A stretch of DNA of 64,000 nucleotides from Candidatus Aminicenantota bacterium (GCA_016927475.1 JAFGMO010000067.1:17872-81871), one strand, 5' to 3'. Positions 1 through 9,307 are shown, counted from the first letter of the stretch. Made by a program: numbers and translations. Notes: a model not told the origin generated them from the sequence alone.

Positions 1-1796
1 AGAAAGAAATGGCTGGAATCATCAAAAACCGCAGATTGACCAAAGTCATCATCGGCGCCTGCTCCGTCAAACAGCATGAAAAAACCTTCATGAATGTTTT
101 GGAAGAAGCGGGCCTGAATCCGTACCTGATGCAGATGGTTAATATTCGCGAACACGTGGCCTGGGTGACGGATGATGATGTCCGAGCGACGGCCAAGGCT
201 TCAGCCCTTCTGAAAGCCGCTTATGAACGTGTGCATTACCATCAGGCGTTCACCAAAAAGGAAATCGATGCAAACGCAGATGTTGTTGTTATCGGGGCCG
301 GACTCGCCGGATGCGAGGCTGCGCTGAATCTTGCCTCCAAGCACAGAAAAGTCTATCTTGTGGACAAAAATCCCAGTCTTGGGGGACAAGCCACCAAATA
401 TGAAAGCTCCTTTCCGGCGCTGGAGTGCTGTTCCTGTATGATTGTGCCCAAGCTTCAGGAGATTATGGACAATCCGAACATCGAGTTTCTGAACTACAGC
501 GATGTGGAAGAGGCCGTAGGATTTTTTGGGAATTTTCAGGTTACCGTGAATAAAAAAGCCAAATACGTGATTCCGGACAAGTGCATCGGCTGCAATGCCT
601 GTGTTGAGGTCTGCCCGGTGGACGTTCCCAATGAATATGACGAGTACCTCGGGACACGGAAAGCCATACACTTCCAGGTGACGGGCGCGACTCCTTTCAT
701 CCCTGTCCTCGACAACGCGAACTGCCTGAGATTCAACGGTCAGGAATGCACGAAGTGCAAGGAAGCCTGTATGTTCGATGCCATAGACTATGAGGACAAA
801 GATGAGAAGGTCGTTCTTGATGCGGGAGCCATCGTCCTCGCCACGGGTTTCGAGCTTTTTGATCCCAAGCAGATTCCGGCGTTGAATTATTCGCCGGATA
901 ACAACATCTATACCTCGCTTCAGTTTGAACGCCTTCTTTCGAATACAGGCCCCACCGGCGGCAAGCTGGCTATGAAGGACGGAACGGCCCCCAAATCTCT
1001 GGTGATGGTCCACTGTATCGGAAGCCGGGATAAAAGATACAACAACTATTGCTCCAATGTCTGTTGTTCGGCTTTGATCAAGATGAGCACCCAGATTCTT
1101 GAAGAGAATATGGCCGAAGGCATCAAAATCACTCATGTTTACAGGGACCTCACCCTCGGTTCCACGGGCATGGAAGGGATGTACAACAAACTGGTGAAAG
1201 AAGGTGTCACATTTGTTCAAGTTCCCAATCCCAATGACATCTCCATAAATAAATCAGGGAAAGGCCTGGAAGTGTGTCTGAACGGGAACGGCTCCGTAGA
1301 AGCCGATATGGTTGTATTGGCCCCGGCCATGGTGCCCAACAAAAGCGCACAAAAATTCATCGATATGCTCATGCTCAGCGCCGATGAAGACGGATTTTTC
1401 ATGTCCACCCACAAAAAGACGGATCCCGTGTCCACTCCGGTAGAGGGAATTTTTGTGATCGGCAGCGCCAATTACCCCAAAGACATCACAAACGCCGTCA
1501 TTGACGGTTCAGGGGCGGCCGGAAAGATCATGTCCCAACTGGTTCCCGGAGAAAAATTGGAAGTCGAAACACTCATCTCCACCATTGATGAAGACAAATG
1601 TTCCGGATGCAAAACCTGCATTGTGATCTGTCCCTATAAGGCGATCGGATTCGATAAGGAGAAAGGCGTCTCCGCCATCAATGATGTTCTGTGCAGGGGA
1701 TGCGGGACCTGTGCGGTGGCCTGCCCGTCAAGCGCCATCACACCGCGTCATTTTGAAAACAACACCATATTGGCGGAATTAGGAGGATTGTTATGA
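1..1796 (+). CDS. hdrA: HdrA-like heterodisulfide reductase subunit A, 5'-truncated by window edge
   Basis: FAD/iron-sulfur subunit of the cytoplasmic heterodisulfide reductase complex, which splits electron pairs between a high- and a low-potential acceptor. The first Met in frame is at base 9, but the frame is open upstream with no ribosome binding site, and the protein begins within the conserved stretch IIGACSVKQHEKTF that lies well inside HdrA, so the N-terminus lies outside the window. Numbering from that Met: a CCSC cluster motif around 140-143, Rossmann GAGLAG at 96-101 for FAD, a ferredoxin-like CIGCNACVEVCP at 192-202, further cysteines near 239-254, and two C-terminal [4Fe-4S] motifs CSGCKTCIVICP and CRGCGTCAVACP. 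It overlaps mvhD by 4 bases (ATGA), so the two are translationally coupled. HdrB and HdrC are not in view. Confidence 0.93.
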   Translation, partial: KEMAGIIKNRRLTKVIIGACSVKQHEKTFMNVLEEAGLNPYLMQMVNIREHVAWVTDDDVRATAKASALLKAAYERVHYHQAFTKKEIDANADVVVIGAGLAGCEAALNLASKHRKVYLVDKNPSLGGQATKYESSFPALECCSCMIVPKLQEIMDNPNIEFLNYSDVEEAVGFFGNFQVTVNKKAKYVIPDKCIGCNACVEVCPVDVPNEYDEYLGTRKAIHFQVTGATPFIPVLDNANCLRFNGQECTKCKEACMFDAIDYEDKDEKVVLDAGAIVLATGFELFDPKQIPALNYSPDNNIYTSLQFERLLSNTGPTGGKLAMKDGTAPKSLVMVHCIGSRDKRYNNYCSNVCCSALIKMSTQILEENMAEGIKITHVYRDLTLGSTGMEGMYNKLVKEGVTFVQVPNPNDISINKSGKGLEVCLNGNGSVEADMVVLAPAMVPNKSAQKFIDMLMLSADEDGFFMSTHKKTDPVSTPVEGIFVIGSANYPKDITNAVIDGSGAAGKIMSQLVPGEKLEVETLISTIDEDKCSGCKTCIVICPYKAIGFDKEKGVSAINDVLCRGCGTCAVACPSSAITPRHFENNTILAELGGLL

Positions 1797-2224
1797 GCGA
1801 AAATGGTTTTGAACCCAAAATCGTAGCCTTTGTCTGCAACTGGTGTTCTTATGGCGGGGCCGATATCGCCGGAAACCAGCGGATGAACTACAGCCCCAAC
1901 GTTACCCTGGTCCGTGTTATGTGCTCCGGCCGAGTGGATCCCGAGTTCGTCTTGGAGGCCCTGAGGGATGGTGCCGACGGCGTTATGATACTCGGCTGCC
2001 ACCCCGGAGACTGTCATTATATCGAAGGAAATTACCGGACTCTGAAAAGATACAACATGCTCAAACCCCTCCTGAAACAGTTTAACATCGAAGAAAACAG
2101 GGTCGTTCTCGATTGGGTGTCCGCATCGGAGGGAGAAAAATTCGCGCGCGTTGTACAGGCCATGAACGAAAGAATAACTCAACTGGGCCCCCTGAATTGG
2201 GACAAGGTATCCAGTGAAAGATAA
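1793..2224 (+). CDS. mvhD: MvhD-like hydrogenase iron-sulfur (delta) subunit
   Basis: Small [2Fe-2S] protein that passes electrons from the MvhAG hydrogenase to HdrA. The 143 residues match the usual MvhD length. Five conserved cysteines are visible: C15 and C18 (CNWCSYGGAD), C44 (RVMCSGRVDP), and C69 and C74 (GCHPGDCHY). The start codon overlaps the hdrA stop, and mvhG follows 18 bases after its stop, giving a tight hdrA-mvhD-mvhG-mvhA operon. In other bacteria MvhD can instead link HdrA to formate dehydrogenase; the hydrogenase genes immediately downstream make the hydrogenase partner clear here. Confidence 0.93.
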   Translation: MSENGFEPKIVAFVCNWCSYGGADIAGNQRMNYSPNVTLVRVMCSGRVDPEFVLEALRDGADGVMILGCHPGDCHYIEGNYRTLKRYNMLKPLLKQFNIEENRVVLDWVSASEGEKFARVVQAMNERITQLGPLNWDKVSSER

Positions 2225-2242
2225 TATGCGGGAGGAAAAACA

Positions 2243-3220
2243 ATGAGTGAAAAACCAAAGATCGGTATATATTGGTGTTCGAGCTGCGGCGGTTGTGAAG
2301 AGGCTCTCGTCGACCTGAATGAAGCCATTCTGGATGTGGTCGCGGCCGTGGATATCGTCTTCTGGCCGGTAGCCATGGATTTCAAGTATGACGATGTCCG
2401 GAAGATGAAGGACGGAGAAATGCTCGCCTCTTTTATAAACGGCGGGGTTCGTCTGAGCGAACAGGAAGATATCGTCAAACTTTTGAGGCGGAAATCCCAG
2501 TTGATATTCGCTTTCGGCAGCTGCGCCCACATGGGAGGCATCCCGGGCCTGGCCAATATGAATGACCGCGAAACCGTTTTTAACCGTGTTTACAGGGAGA
2601 TGGAATCCAACGACAATCCGGAGGGCATTGTCCCTGAGACGGAAAGTCTGGTCAACGGCAAGTACAAAGCCGAACTTCCGGAGTTTTACAACTCGGTTTA
2701 CCCCCTCGACAAGATCATCGACGTTGACTACACCATTCCCGGCTGCGCTCCCCAGCCCCAGACGATTCTGGATGCCTTTACGGCCATTCTGGAGGGGAAA
2801 CTTCCCGAAAAAGGCAGCGTTCTGGCCCCGAATAAATCCTTATGCGACACCTGTCCCAGAAAGGATACCAAGCCCGATAAATTGACCATTGATGTTTTTC
2901 GCCGGCCGCACCTTTACGACAAGCTGGATGACGGCCGCTGCTTTCTCGAAGCGGGAATCATCTGTATGGGACCCGCCACGCGCAGCGGATGCGGCGAAAG
3001 GTGTATCAATGCCAATATGCCCTGCCGCGGCTGCTACGGTCCGCCGGACGATGTCAAAGACCAGGGTGTCCGCATGATGAGCGCCCTGGCTTCCATCATC
3101 CAACCGGATGAAGAAGAAGATATCCAGAAAGTCCTGGAAACCCTTCCCGACCGGATCGTTCCCTTTTACATGTACGGATTGCCCCGTTCCATCCTGTTCC
3201 GCAGAAAGATGAACAAATAG
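2243..3220 (+). CDS. mvhG: F420-non-reducing-type [NiFe] hydrogenase small subunit
   Basis: Electron-transfer small subunit of a group 3c [NiFe] hydrogenase, 325 residues, cytoplasmic: there is no Tat signal, unlike membrane-bound uptake enzymes. The N-terminus has the proximal cluster motif CSSCGGCEE (C12, C15, C18), followed by FGSCAHMGG and PGCAPQP. Medial and distal clusters are supplied by the C-terminal cysteines (CDTCPRKD, then GRCFLEAGIICMGPATRSGC and CRGCYGP). An AGGAGGAAAAAC-type ribosome binding site precedes the ATG. It lies between mvhD and mvhA in the same operon. Confidence 0.94.
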   Translation: MSEKPKIGIYWCSSCGGCEEALVDLNEAILDVVAAVDIVFWPVAMDFKYDDVRKMKDGEMLASFINGGVRLSEQEDIVKLLRRKSQLIFAFGSCAHMGGIPGLANMNDRETVFNRVYREMESNDNPEGIVPETESLVNGKYKAELPEFYNSVYPLDKIIDVDYTIPGCAPQPQTILDAFTAILEGKLPEKGSVLAPNKSLCDTCPRKDTKPDKLTIDVFRRPHLYDKLDDGRCFLEAGIICMGPATRSGCGERCINANMPCRGCYGPPDDVKDQGVRMMSALASIIQPDEEEDIQKVLETLPDRIVPFYMYGLPRSILFRRKMNK

Positions 3221-3264
3221 GATTTTAAAGGCGATGAAAAAAAACCAAAATACGGAGGAACAAA

Positions 3265-4731
3265 ATGGCTGAAAAACATATATCCATCAGTCCTGTAACC
3301 AGGCTGGAAGGACACGGAAATATAGAGATTTTTCTTAATGATGAAGGCAACGTCGAACACGCTTTTCTTCAGGTTCCGGAGCTTCGCGGATTCGAAAAAT
3401 TCTCCGAGGGCCGTCCGGCCGAAGAAATGCCGCGGATCACCCCTAAAATTTGCGGTGTTTGCCCCACGGCCCATCATATGGCTTCCCAGAAAGCTCTCGA
3501 TGACCTGTTCAAAACCGAACCGCCATCGACCGCAAAAAAAGTTCGTGAGCTGATGTATTCGGCGTTTATGATTGAAGACCATGCCCTGCATTTTTATTTC
3601 CTGGGCGGCCCCGATTTTATCGTTGGTCCCGATGCTCCCAAGGGTTCCCGCAATATCCTGGGTGTGATCGATAAGGTGGGTCTGGATATCGGAAAAAACG
3701 TCATCAAGAACAGAAAACAATGCCGCGAGATCATCACCACGTTGGGCGGCCGGGTTATTCATCCGGTCAGCGGACTTCCCGGAGGGGTTTCCAAAGCTCT
3801 GAGTAAGGAAGACCAGGAAAAATTCAAGCAGTATGCCGATGAAGTCATCGAATTCGGACAGTTCACCATCCAGGCCTTTAAGGATATCGTCCTCAAGAAC
3901 GAGGATTATGTGAAGATCATCACATCCGATCCTTACACTCACAAAACCTACTATATGGGTCTGGTTGATGAGGATAACCGGGTTAATTTTTATGACGGCA
4001 AAATCCGTGTTGTCGACCCCGAAGGAAAAGAATTTTTGAAGTTTGATGTCCGTGAGTTCAAGGACCACATCAGTGAGCATGTGGAAAAATGGAGTTATAT
4101 CAAGTTCCCGTTCCTGAAAAAAGTGGGTTGGAAAGGATTTATTGATGGGAAAAACAGCGGTGTTTACAGGGTGGCTCCACTGGCCAGATTGAATGCTTCA
4201 GACGGCCTGGCCACGCCCTTGGCCCAGAAGGAATATGACTTTATGTACGAAACCTTGGGCGGCAAGCCGGTTCATCACACGCTGGCCTTCCACTGGGCGA
4301 GGGTAATCGAGCTGCTGTATGCGGCAGAACGGTTGAAAGAGCTTGTTAATGATCCCGACATCACCAATACCGATATCCGGAATATCCCGGATAAAACGCC
4401 GACGGAAGGAACGGGTGTTGTTGAAGCCCCGCGCGGAACACTGATTCACAATTATGTTACTGATGAAATCGGAGTTATCAAAAAAGCCAATCTGATCGTG
4501 GCCACGGTCAACAATGCCGCAGCCATCACCATGAGCGTGGAAAAAGCCGCCAAGGGCGTTATCAAAAATTTTAAGGTGGATGACGGATTGCTGAACATGG
4601 TTGAGATGGCATTCAGGGCTTATGACCCGTGCTTCGCCTGTGCAACTCATTCTTTACCCGGGAACATGCCGCTCAAAGTGAAGATCTTCGCCCCCGACAT
4701 GACGGTATTTGACGTTATCGAAAGGAAATAA
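3265..4731 (+). CDS. mvhA: F420-non-reducing-type [NiFe] hydrogenase large (catalytic) subunit
   Basis: Catalytic subunit that binds the NiFe(CN)2CO centre and activates H2. It is 488 residues long. Nickel ligands are present at both ends: KICGVCPTAHH (C63, C66) and DPCFACATH (C456, C459, H462). A 26-residue tail follows the last His, the typical extension removed by a HycI/HoxM-type endopeptidase once nickel is inserted. No such protease or hyp maturation gene is in the window, so maturation must be encoded elsewhere. The ribosome binding site is ACGGAGGAACAAA. It is the last gene of the operon; no strong terminator follows, only the structured spacer at 4732-5143. Confidence 0.95.
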   Translation: MAEKHISISPVTRLEGHGNIEIFLNDEGNVEHAFLQVPELRGFEKFSEGRPAEEMPRITPKICGVCPTAHHMASQKALDDLFKTEPPSTAKKVRELMYSAFMIEDHALHFYFLGGPDFIVGPDAPKGSRNILGVIDKVGLDIGKNVIKNRKQCREIITTLGGRVIHPVSGLPGGVSKALSKEDQEKFKQYADEVIEFGQFTIQAFKDIVLKNEDYVKIITSDPYTHKTYYMGLVDEDNRVNFYDGKIRVVDPEGKEFLKFDVREFKDHISEHVEKWSYIKFPFLKKVGWKGFIDGKNSGVYRVAPLARLNASDGLATPLAQKEYDFMYETLGGKPVHHTLAFHWARVIELLYAAERLKELVNDPDITNTDIRNIPDKTPTEGTGVVEAPRGTLIHNYVTDEIGVIKKANLIVATVNNAAAITMSVEKAAKGVIKNFKVDDGLLNMVEMAFRAYDPCFACATHSLPGNMPLKVKIFAPDMTVFDVIERK

Positions 4732-5143
4732 CTCAAAACCAAAATAAAATAAAGCCGGCTTGGCTGATTTAAAGGGGGTGAGTCTTTGCTTGACGCATTT
4801 AGCCTGTATTATTACCTAGAAAATAATACCAGTCATCACCCGGTTCATCCGGGTGATCCAGGATTACAGGCAATCATTTTCATCGTTCGCGGGTGTGCAT
4901 GTGCATGAATAATGCAGGTTAGTTATTTTATGTAGATGTAGATATGGTTCTTGAGTGATGAACAAGGCACCTTATTGTAGGGAAAATAATCAAAGTAAAG
5001 GGTGATCACACTTCGTTTCCGAAATTTATCAAATAAGCATCTGTTATATTTACAATTCAAATCAATATCGTTTGCATGATATGATATCATTGCTAAAGGG
5101 TGGAAATGCTTCAAGCAAAGATTTGAACCCAGTAGAGGGATTC
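4732..5143. other. Intergenic spacer with nested inverted repeats
   Basis: No convincing gene in this 412-base gap. It holds a cluster of inverted repeats: GCCTGTA at 4802-4808 pairs with TACAGGC at 4865-4871; GTATTATT at 4806-4813 can pair with AATAATAC just downstream; and ATCACCCGG (4835-4843) with CCGGGTGAT (4849-4857) forms a perfect 9-bp hairpin with a 5-base loop. No T-run follows, so it is a poor classical terminator. At 4908-4921 CATGAATAATGCAGG is the reverse complement of the end sequence of the intergenic repeats near 31.5 and 46.6 kb. ATGATATCAT at 5081-5090 is a palindrome close to the next gene. Confidence 0.5.
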
Positions 5144-6442
5144 ATGTTTGAAAAAATTGTTAAATGGATCTTTTCTATTGTCTTTTGTTTTTCCTTCTTA
5201 ATATTTTTTTTGAATTGTACTCCACAGGAAAAGTTTTCCATAGAAAAAAAGGATGGAGTAGATATTGTCACGAATCCTGATCATCCCATTCCCAAGAATG
5301 GATTTAAAAAGAGGATTGTGTTCGAGGAAGATCTCACCATCGGATCGGCTAAAGGCGAAAAAAACACGATATTCAGCGGCTTCATCAGCCTCAATACGGA
5401 TGATAAGGGGTATATCTATATCAGCGATCATAATGACCTTGAAATACGAAAATACGATCCGAATGGAAAATACCTTTTTACCATCGGCAGGAAAGGCCAG
5501 GGACCGGGGGAGTTTCAGAGTGTTACCGCTGTGCGATTTGATAAGGACCATCATATATTTGTGGGAGACGTTACGGCACGAAAAATTTTGTTTTTTGAAA
5601 GTGAGGGAAAATATCTGCGCCAGACTGCTCTCCCAGTAGCCATTGAGAATATATATATCAATTCAAAAGGATTTTTTATTGCCACCAAACATGAGCAAAA
5701 ACTACAGGCTAAAGCGATGACCATTATCAGTGTTCAAGGTTTATTGGATCAGGAATTCGGCATAATGGCTGAACTCCAAAAAATCGAAAGAATAATAAAA
5801 CTGCCGGGGAGGGATGTCAACGCCAGGATACAAATATATGCCAACATGATTAATCTTATGGTTTTTAAACCCTCTGATTTTTTAACCTTAGGGTGGGATG
5901 ATCTTATTTATGTAGGGCACCCGGATAAATATGAAATTAAGATATATTCTCCTCAAGGAAAATTATCCAAAATAATCACCCGGGATTATAAACCGGTACG
6001 GGTTGGAAAAAAGGATATAGAAAATTTCAAAGAGGAAATGAGCCATCATGAGATGTTCCAAAATGCCCCGGAGGAGATGAGGGAAAAACTTGTCGACCTC
6101 ATAAAATTCCCCAAATACAAACCTGCTTATCAAAGCTTTTCCTTAATAGAGAGCGGAATGAATCAAAGTTTCACCCTTTTGAAAAACGGGTGGCTGGCTG
6201 TCATCGCAGATTATCGCAAAGATGAATATACGGTTTTTGACCTTTTTGATGAAGAGGGAAGATATATCGCTCAATTTCAAACTTCCATTCCAGTCGAAGG
6301 CCTTTTTTTTGAGAATGGTAAAGCTTATGCTGTTGCCACCGAGGAAGGGTACAAATGTGCCAAAAGATTTTCCATCAAGCTTCAGGAATATATAGACGGC
6401 ACCTGGATTGACAGTAAAATAACACTAAATATATTGAAATAA
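5144..6442 (+). CDS. 6-bladed beta-propeller lipoprotein
   Basis: Exported protein of 432 residues with NHL/6-bladed beta-propeller blades. The start is placed at the ATG at 5144 because GAGGG lies just upstream and the product then begins with a lipoprotein signal: a hydrophobic stretch ending FFLNC with C25 as the lipidation site. Blade-like repeats occur as DDKGYIYISDHNDLEIRKYD, then GKYLFTIGRKGQGPGEF, DDLIYVGHPDKYEIKIYSPQ and DEEGRYIAQFQTSIPVEGLFF. Similar proteins are common in Acidobacteriota/Aminicenantes and Bacteroidetes, with binding or scaffold roles proposed but rarely shown. The gene is monocistronic and AT-rich compared with the hydrogenase operon. Function unknown. Confidence 0.8.
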   Translation: MFEKIVKWIFSIVFCFSFLIFFLNCTPQEKFSIEKKDGVDIVTNPDHPIPKNGFKKRIVFEEDLTIGSAKGEKNTIFSGFISLNTDDKGYIYISDHNDLEIRKYDPNGKYLFTIGRKGQGPGEFQSVTAVRFDKDHHIFVGDVTARKILFFESEGKYLRQTALPVAIENIYINSKGFFIATKHEQKLQAKAMTIISVQGLLDQEFGIMAELQKIERIIKLPGRDVNARIQIYANMINLMVFKPSDFLTLGWDDLIYVGHPDKYEIKIYSPQGKLSKIITRDYKPVRVGKKDIENFKEEMSHHEMFQNAPEEMREKLVDLIKFPKYKPAYQSFSLIESGMNQSFTLLKNGWLAVIADYRKDEYTVFDLFDEEGRYIAQFQTSIPVEGLFFENGKAYAVATEEGYKCAKRFSIKLQEYIDGTWIDSKITLNILK

Positions 6443-6547
6443 AAACTGCCTTCTAAAATATTATTTGTCTTGAAAATCATTTATGAGAGGCATTCTCGTA
6501 GATCAATATTACGGATTCGATGGTTAAATCTTTAGCTGGTGGCTAAA

Positions 6548-7750
6548 TCAAGCATATAACTCGGGGGGGATAGCGTTTACGGCATCACATATTAAGTAGA
6601 TTACCGCCAGAGCTAAACATGCCAAGGGAAAAGCTAAAAAGGGAACAACATAAGGGATGAATGATACTACGATGAGAATGGTGTATATCAGGAAAAATCC
6701 GGTCGGCAGCTTAGGAACACTGAGACTGTGTCGATCGAGGAAGGCATTATACTCTCTAGCAAATCCCCAGATTATTCGAAATATCCAATAAATATTGAAG
6801 ACGGGTATAAAAATGAATCCGAGTGCCTTCCCGGGAGTTATTCTGGTATGACCATCCTGTAAGGACTTCCACATTTTATAGTACAGGCTCAGGCCTACAA
6901 TTATTCCCGCAATGACAAAAGGAATAACTATGATAAGAAAAATGAGCTCACCTGAAGTAGGGCGCTGTTCAATTTCGCCCATGCTCACGACATAATAAAG
7001 AGATGCAACAAATGATACAGCCAGCATCAGGCCGAAATAAATTTTTTTCGAGAGTATTTTGGTTTTTGGGAACGATTCTTTTCCGCTGGAAATAACTTCT
7101 TTTCCTTTAACTTTAAAGCCCTTTCTTTCCATGTAAAGAATATAAGCATAATAGAAACATAAACCTTCAATTACAGAAATTATAAATAACACTAGAATAT
7201 TAAGATTCAGAAATCCGCTCAGTAACCCTTCTTCTTTAAATAACAGGTCTTTAATGAAGGATAAAAAATGTGTGAGGATTTTGGCTGAGACAAAAGCGAG
7301 GACAAGAGAAAGAAAAAGGCTTTTCAACCATTTATAAAGGAGAACAAGCGCAAGGGCTAATATTAATCCATATATAAAATCATCTAATAGAGAGTGTGGA
7401 TCAAACATAACACTTAAGATACTTCGTTGTCTTAACATGACTCTAAACCTTGGAAAGGCCAGAAAGCGGACTCCCCACGTGATGATTCCAGTAACGATTA
7501 AGAATATCGGCAGTGAAACCAAAAAATGCCAATCTTTTTTTGATACGAAAAGAGCGAGCAAAAAAAATAAAGCAAAGAGAATGTAATAGGGGAGGCTATT
7601 GCTGAGAGCTTCACTGAAATGTTTTAAAAAAGACCATCTGATAGTGAAGATAATCATCCCTATAGTCGAACTGAATACCAAACCCAGGGCAGGAAAGAAG
7701 TTGAATCCGAATTCCTTAGATTTAAAAAGGTCCACAAATTGATTTTTCAT
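6548..7750 (-). CDS. Polytopic membrane protein with a conserved C-terminal membrane domain
   Basis: A 400-residue integral membrane protein with about nine or ten hydrophobic segments. The C-terminal third (about 285-395) contains YYKMWKSLQDGHTRITPGKA followed by LGFIFIPVFNIYWIF, a pattern seen in a widespread uncharacterised bacterial membrane domain (TPGKAVGF..IPFFNLYWIF type). The N-terminal two thirds is an unrelated run of membrane helices. AAAGGAG lies 6 bases upstream of the ATG. It is transcribed divergently from the LuxR-like gene at 8270. No catalytic motif is visible, so no function is assigned. Confidence 0.75.
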   Translation of the reverse strand: MKNQFVDLFKSKEFGFNFFPALGLVFSSTIGMIIFTIRWSFLKHFSEALSNSLPYYILFALFFLLALFVSKKDWHFLVSLPIFLIVTGIITWGVRFLAFPRFRVMLRQRSILSVMFDPHSLLDDFIYGLILALALVLLYKWLKSLFLSLVLAFVSAKILTHFLSFIKDLLFKEEGLLSGFLNLNILVLFIISVIEGLCFYYAYILYMERKGFKVKGKEVISSGKESFPKTKILSKKIYFGLMLAVSFVASLYYVVSMGEIEQRPTSGELIFLIIVIPFVIAGIIVGLSLYYKMWKSLQDGHTRITPGKALGFIFIPVFNIYWIFRIIWGFAREYNAFLDRHSLSVPKLPTGFFLIYTILIVVSFIPYVVPFLAFPLACLALAVIYLICDAVNAIPPELYA

Positions 7751-8269
7751 GTGCCGTCTCCTTTATAATAAAAATCATGATATATCGTTTTTACTGCAAT
7801 CTGAGAAAAGATCGGCAGAGAAACGTATTGAAAAACGATACAAGACTGGACAGGATGGTGCTCTAATCGGAATACAAGAATTAAAGTTTTGTGTTTGTAA
7901 TAATTTTCTTGAAATTTTTGTCAGTTTCAACCCACTGACATCCTGGCATGAAAATATCATATGAAAAAAGGTGATGTCAAGGATGTTATAACAATCAAAA
8001 CGTAGGAGATAACAAGGACATAAACCTTTAAACAAACAAACTTTTTTTAAGGATTAGAGTATACGCTTTCTCCTTTCCCGTTTTTGTTACAATCTGTATA
8101 ATGATGGAAAAGGAAGATTAAAATTGAATTTTTGGGCTAATAAATTCTATCTGAGAAGATGATTTCAGGAAAGAGATTTCAACATCTCTTGATTCATCAG
8201 CGGCACAAACTAAGCCAAGCTTAGTTCTGAAATGTGTTCTGGTATTCTGAAGGGAGACGTCGATAGATA
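7751..8269. other. Divergent intergenic region, AT-rich, no gene seen
   Basis: This 519-base gap between divergently transcribed genes contains only short open frames with no ribosome binding site or recognisable product. It must hold the promoters of both neighbours. A perfect TATAAT lies at 8097-8102. No repeat, RNA gene or mobile-element end was recognised. Confidence 0.5.
8074..8102 (+). promoter_or_regulatory. Possible promoter for the LuxR-like gene
   Basis: TATAAT at 8097-8102 is a perfect sigma70-type -10 hexamer on the strand of the gene starting at 8270. The stretch at the expected -35 distance is a poor match to TTGACA. If used, it would leave a leader of about 160 bases. Assigned on the -10 hexamer alone. 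Confidence 0.3.
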
Positions 8270-9214
8270 ATGAATATGGCCTTGATTGTAAGTTATATTT
8301 TTATTTTCACTCTCTGTCTGATCACTGTTTATGTCTCTTTTAAGCTCTATGAAAAATACAGACAAAAATTTCTCTATTTCTATCTTTGCTATATCATTGC
8401 TCATTATATATTAGGTTTTTTTTATTTATTTGGAGCTTTCCTTAATCATCAGCTGCTTTTGTTTTCCTATGAATCAAAAAATCTCGTTACCGAAATATTA
8501 GGATTTCTGATATTTCCTTTTATCCCTATCATGCTGTTTATGTATATGAATTTTTTAACCGACCTTCTTCATAAGAAGCTCCCTAAATATGTACGAAGAT
8601 TTTTTTTTGGTTTTTGGGGAATTGTCGTCTTTGTTTATATGTTCGTTGCCGTTAGATTTTTTGTAACCAGAGATGACAGCCTTTTAAAGGAAATACGGGC
8701 AGGGACATATGTTCTCGAAGGAATGATTCTTTTGGCGGCAACATTCTTTTTTCTTATGAAAGCTCGAACGATCATGCTCAAGAGTCGTCGTAAGGCAATG
8801 TTAACCATTGGATTAATATATTTGTCAATTTTTGTTTTTTATGCGGTCTCTTTTCTCCGTGTTATTCATTTAACCCTTTATTTTTTTCTTTTCCTTCATT
8901 TTGGTTTTAATATTCCGCCTCTTATTTTCTTGGGGATATACCTAAAAAAGAACCACCCTGAGGTCTCTGTTCCTAGAATCGAAGCAGAGAATTTGGATTC
9001 TTTTTTCCGAGAATACCATATGACCCAAAGAGAGGGAGAGGTTTTTTTGCTGATTCTCAAGGGAAAAAGAACAAAGGATATCGAAAAGGAGCTTTTTATC
9101 TCGTACCACACAGCAAAAAATCATACCCATAATATTTTCCAAAAACTTAATGTCAAAAACCGGCTTCAGGCCATCGATCTTTTAAGAAACTACCTCGATA
9201 ACTCACGATCATGA
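8270..9214 (+). CDS. Membrane-anchored LuxR-family transcriptional regulator
   Basis: 314 residues: roughly the first 225 form about seven membrane helices, followed by a C-terminal LuxR/FixJ-type helix-turn-helix at about 245-305. The HTH is recognised from MTQREGEVFLLILKGKRTKD, then YHTAKNHTHNIFQKLNVKNR. The design suggests a one-component regulator that senses a signal in or at the membrane and binds DNA directly. It resembles the 7TM-LuxR proteins of other bacteria; the ligand is unknown. The gene is extremely T-rich (28% GC in the 60 bases from 8461). The neighbouring exported SUMF1-fold protein and the divergent membrane protein are plausible targets, but that is inference from position only. 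Confidence 0.82.
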   Translation: MNMALIVSYIFIFTLCLITVYVSFKLYEKYRQKFLYFYLCYIIAHYILGFFYLFGAFLNHQLLLFSYESKNLVTEILGFLIFPFIPIMLFMYMNFLTDLLHKKLPKYVRRFFFGFWGIVVFVYMFVAVRFFVTRDDSLLKEIRAGTYVLEGMILLAATFFFLMKARTIMLKSRRKAMLTIGLIYLSIFVFYAVSFLRVIHLTLYFFLFLHFGFNIPPLIFLGIYLKKNHPEVSVPRIEAENLDSFFREYHMTQREGEVFLLILKGKRTKDIEKELFISYHTAKNHTHNIFQKLNVKNRLQAIDLLRNYLDNSRS

Positions 9215-9287
9215 CATGAAATTCTTCTGAAATGTTTCGCTCATCTCTTTGTTTTATTTTTATCTTTTTCCTCTCATAAGAAAAACC

Positions 9288-9307
9288 GTCTATTTTCAAA
9301 AATAGAC
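9288..9307 (+). terminator. Hairpin after the LuxR-like gene
   Basis: GTCTATTTT (9288-9296) and AAAATAGAC (9299-9307) form a perfect 9-bp stem with a 2-base loop, 74 bases after the stop codon. It has no downstream T-run and could be a weak terminator or part of the next gene's leader. Confidence 0.3.

Noticed and set aside
201..1220. Long minus-strand open frame inside hdrA
   Set aside because: It is the antisense of a strongly conserved iron-sulfur flavoprotein, has no ribosome binding site and resembles no family.
4786..4907. Short plus-strand frame from a TTG after AAAGGGGGTGAG, downstream of mvhA
   Set aside because: The spacing is acceptable, but the frame runs through inverted repeats, the peptide matches nothing, and it is not a hydrogenase maturation protease.
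7749..7964. Small open frame in the divergent gap
   Set aside because: It overlaps the start region of the minus-strand membrane gene, with unstructured composition and no start signal.
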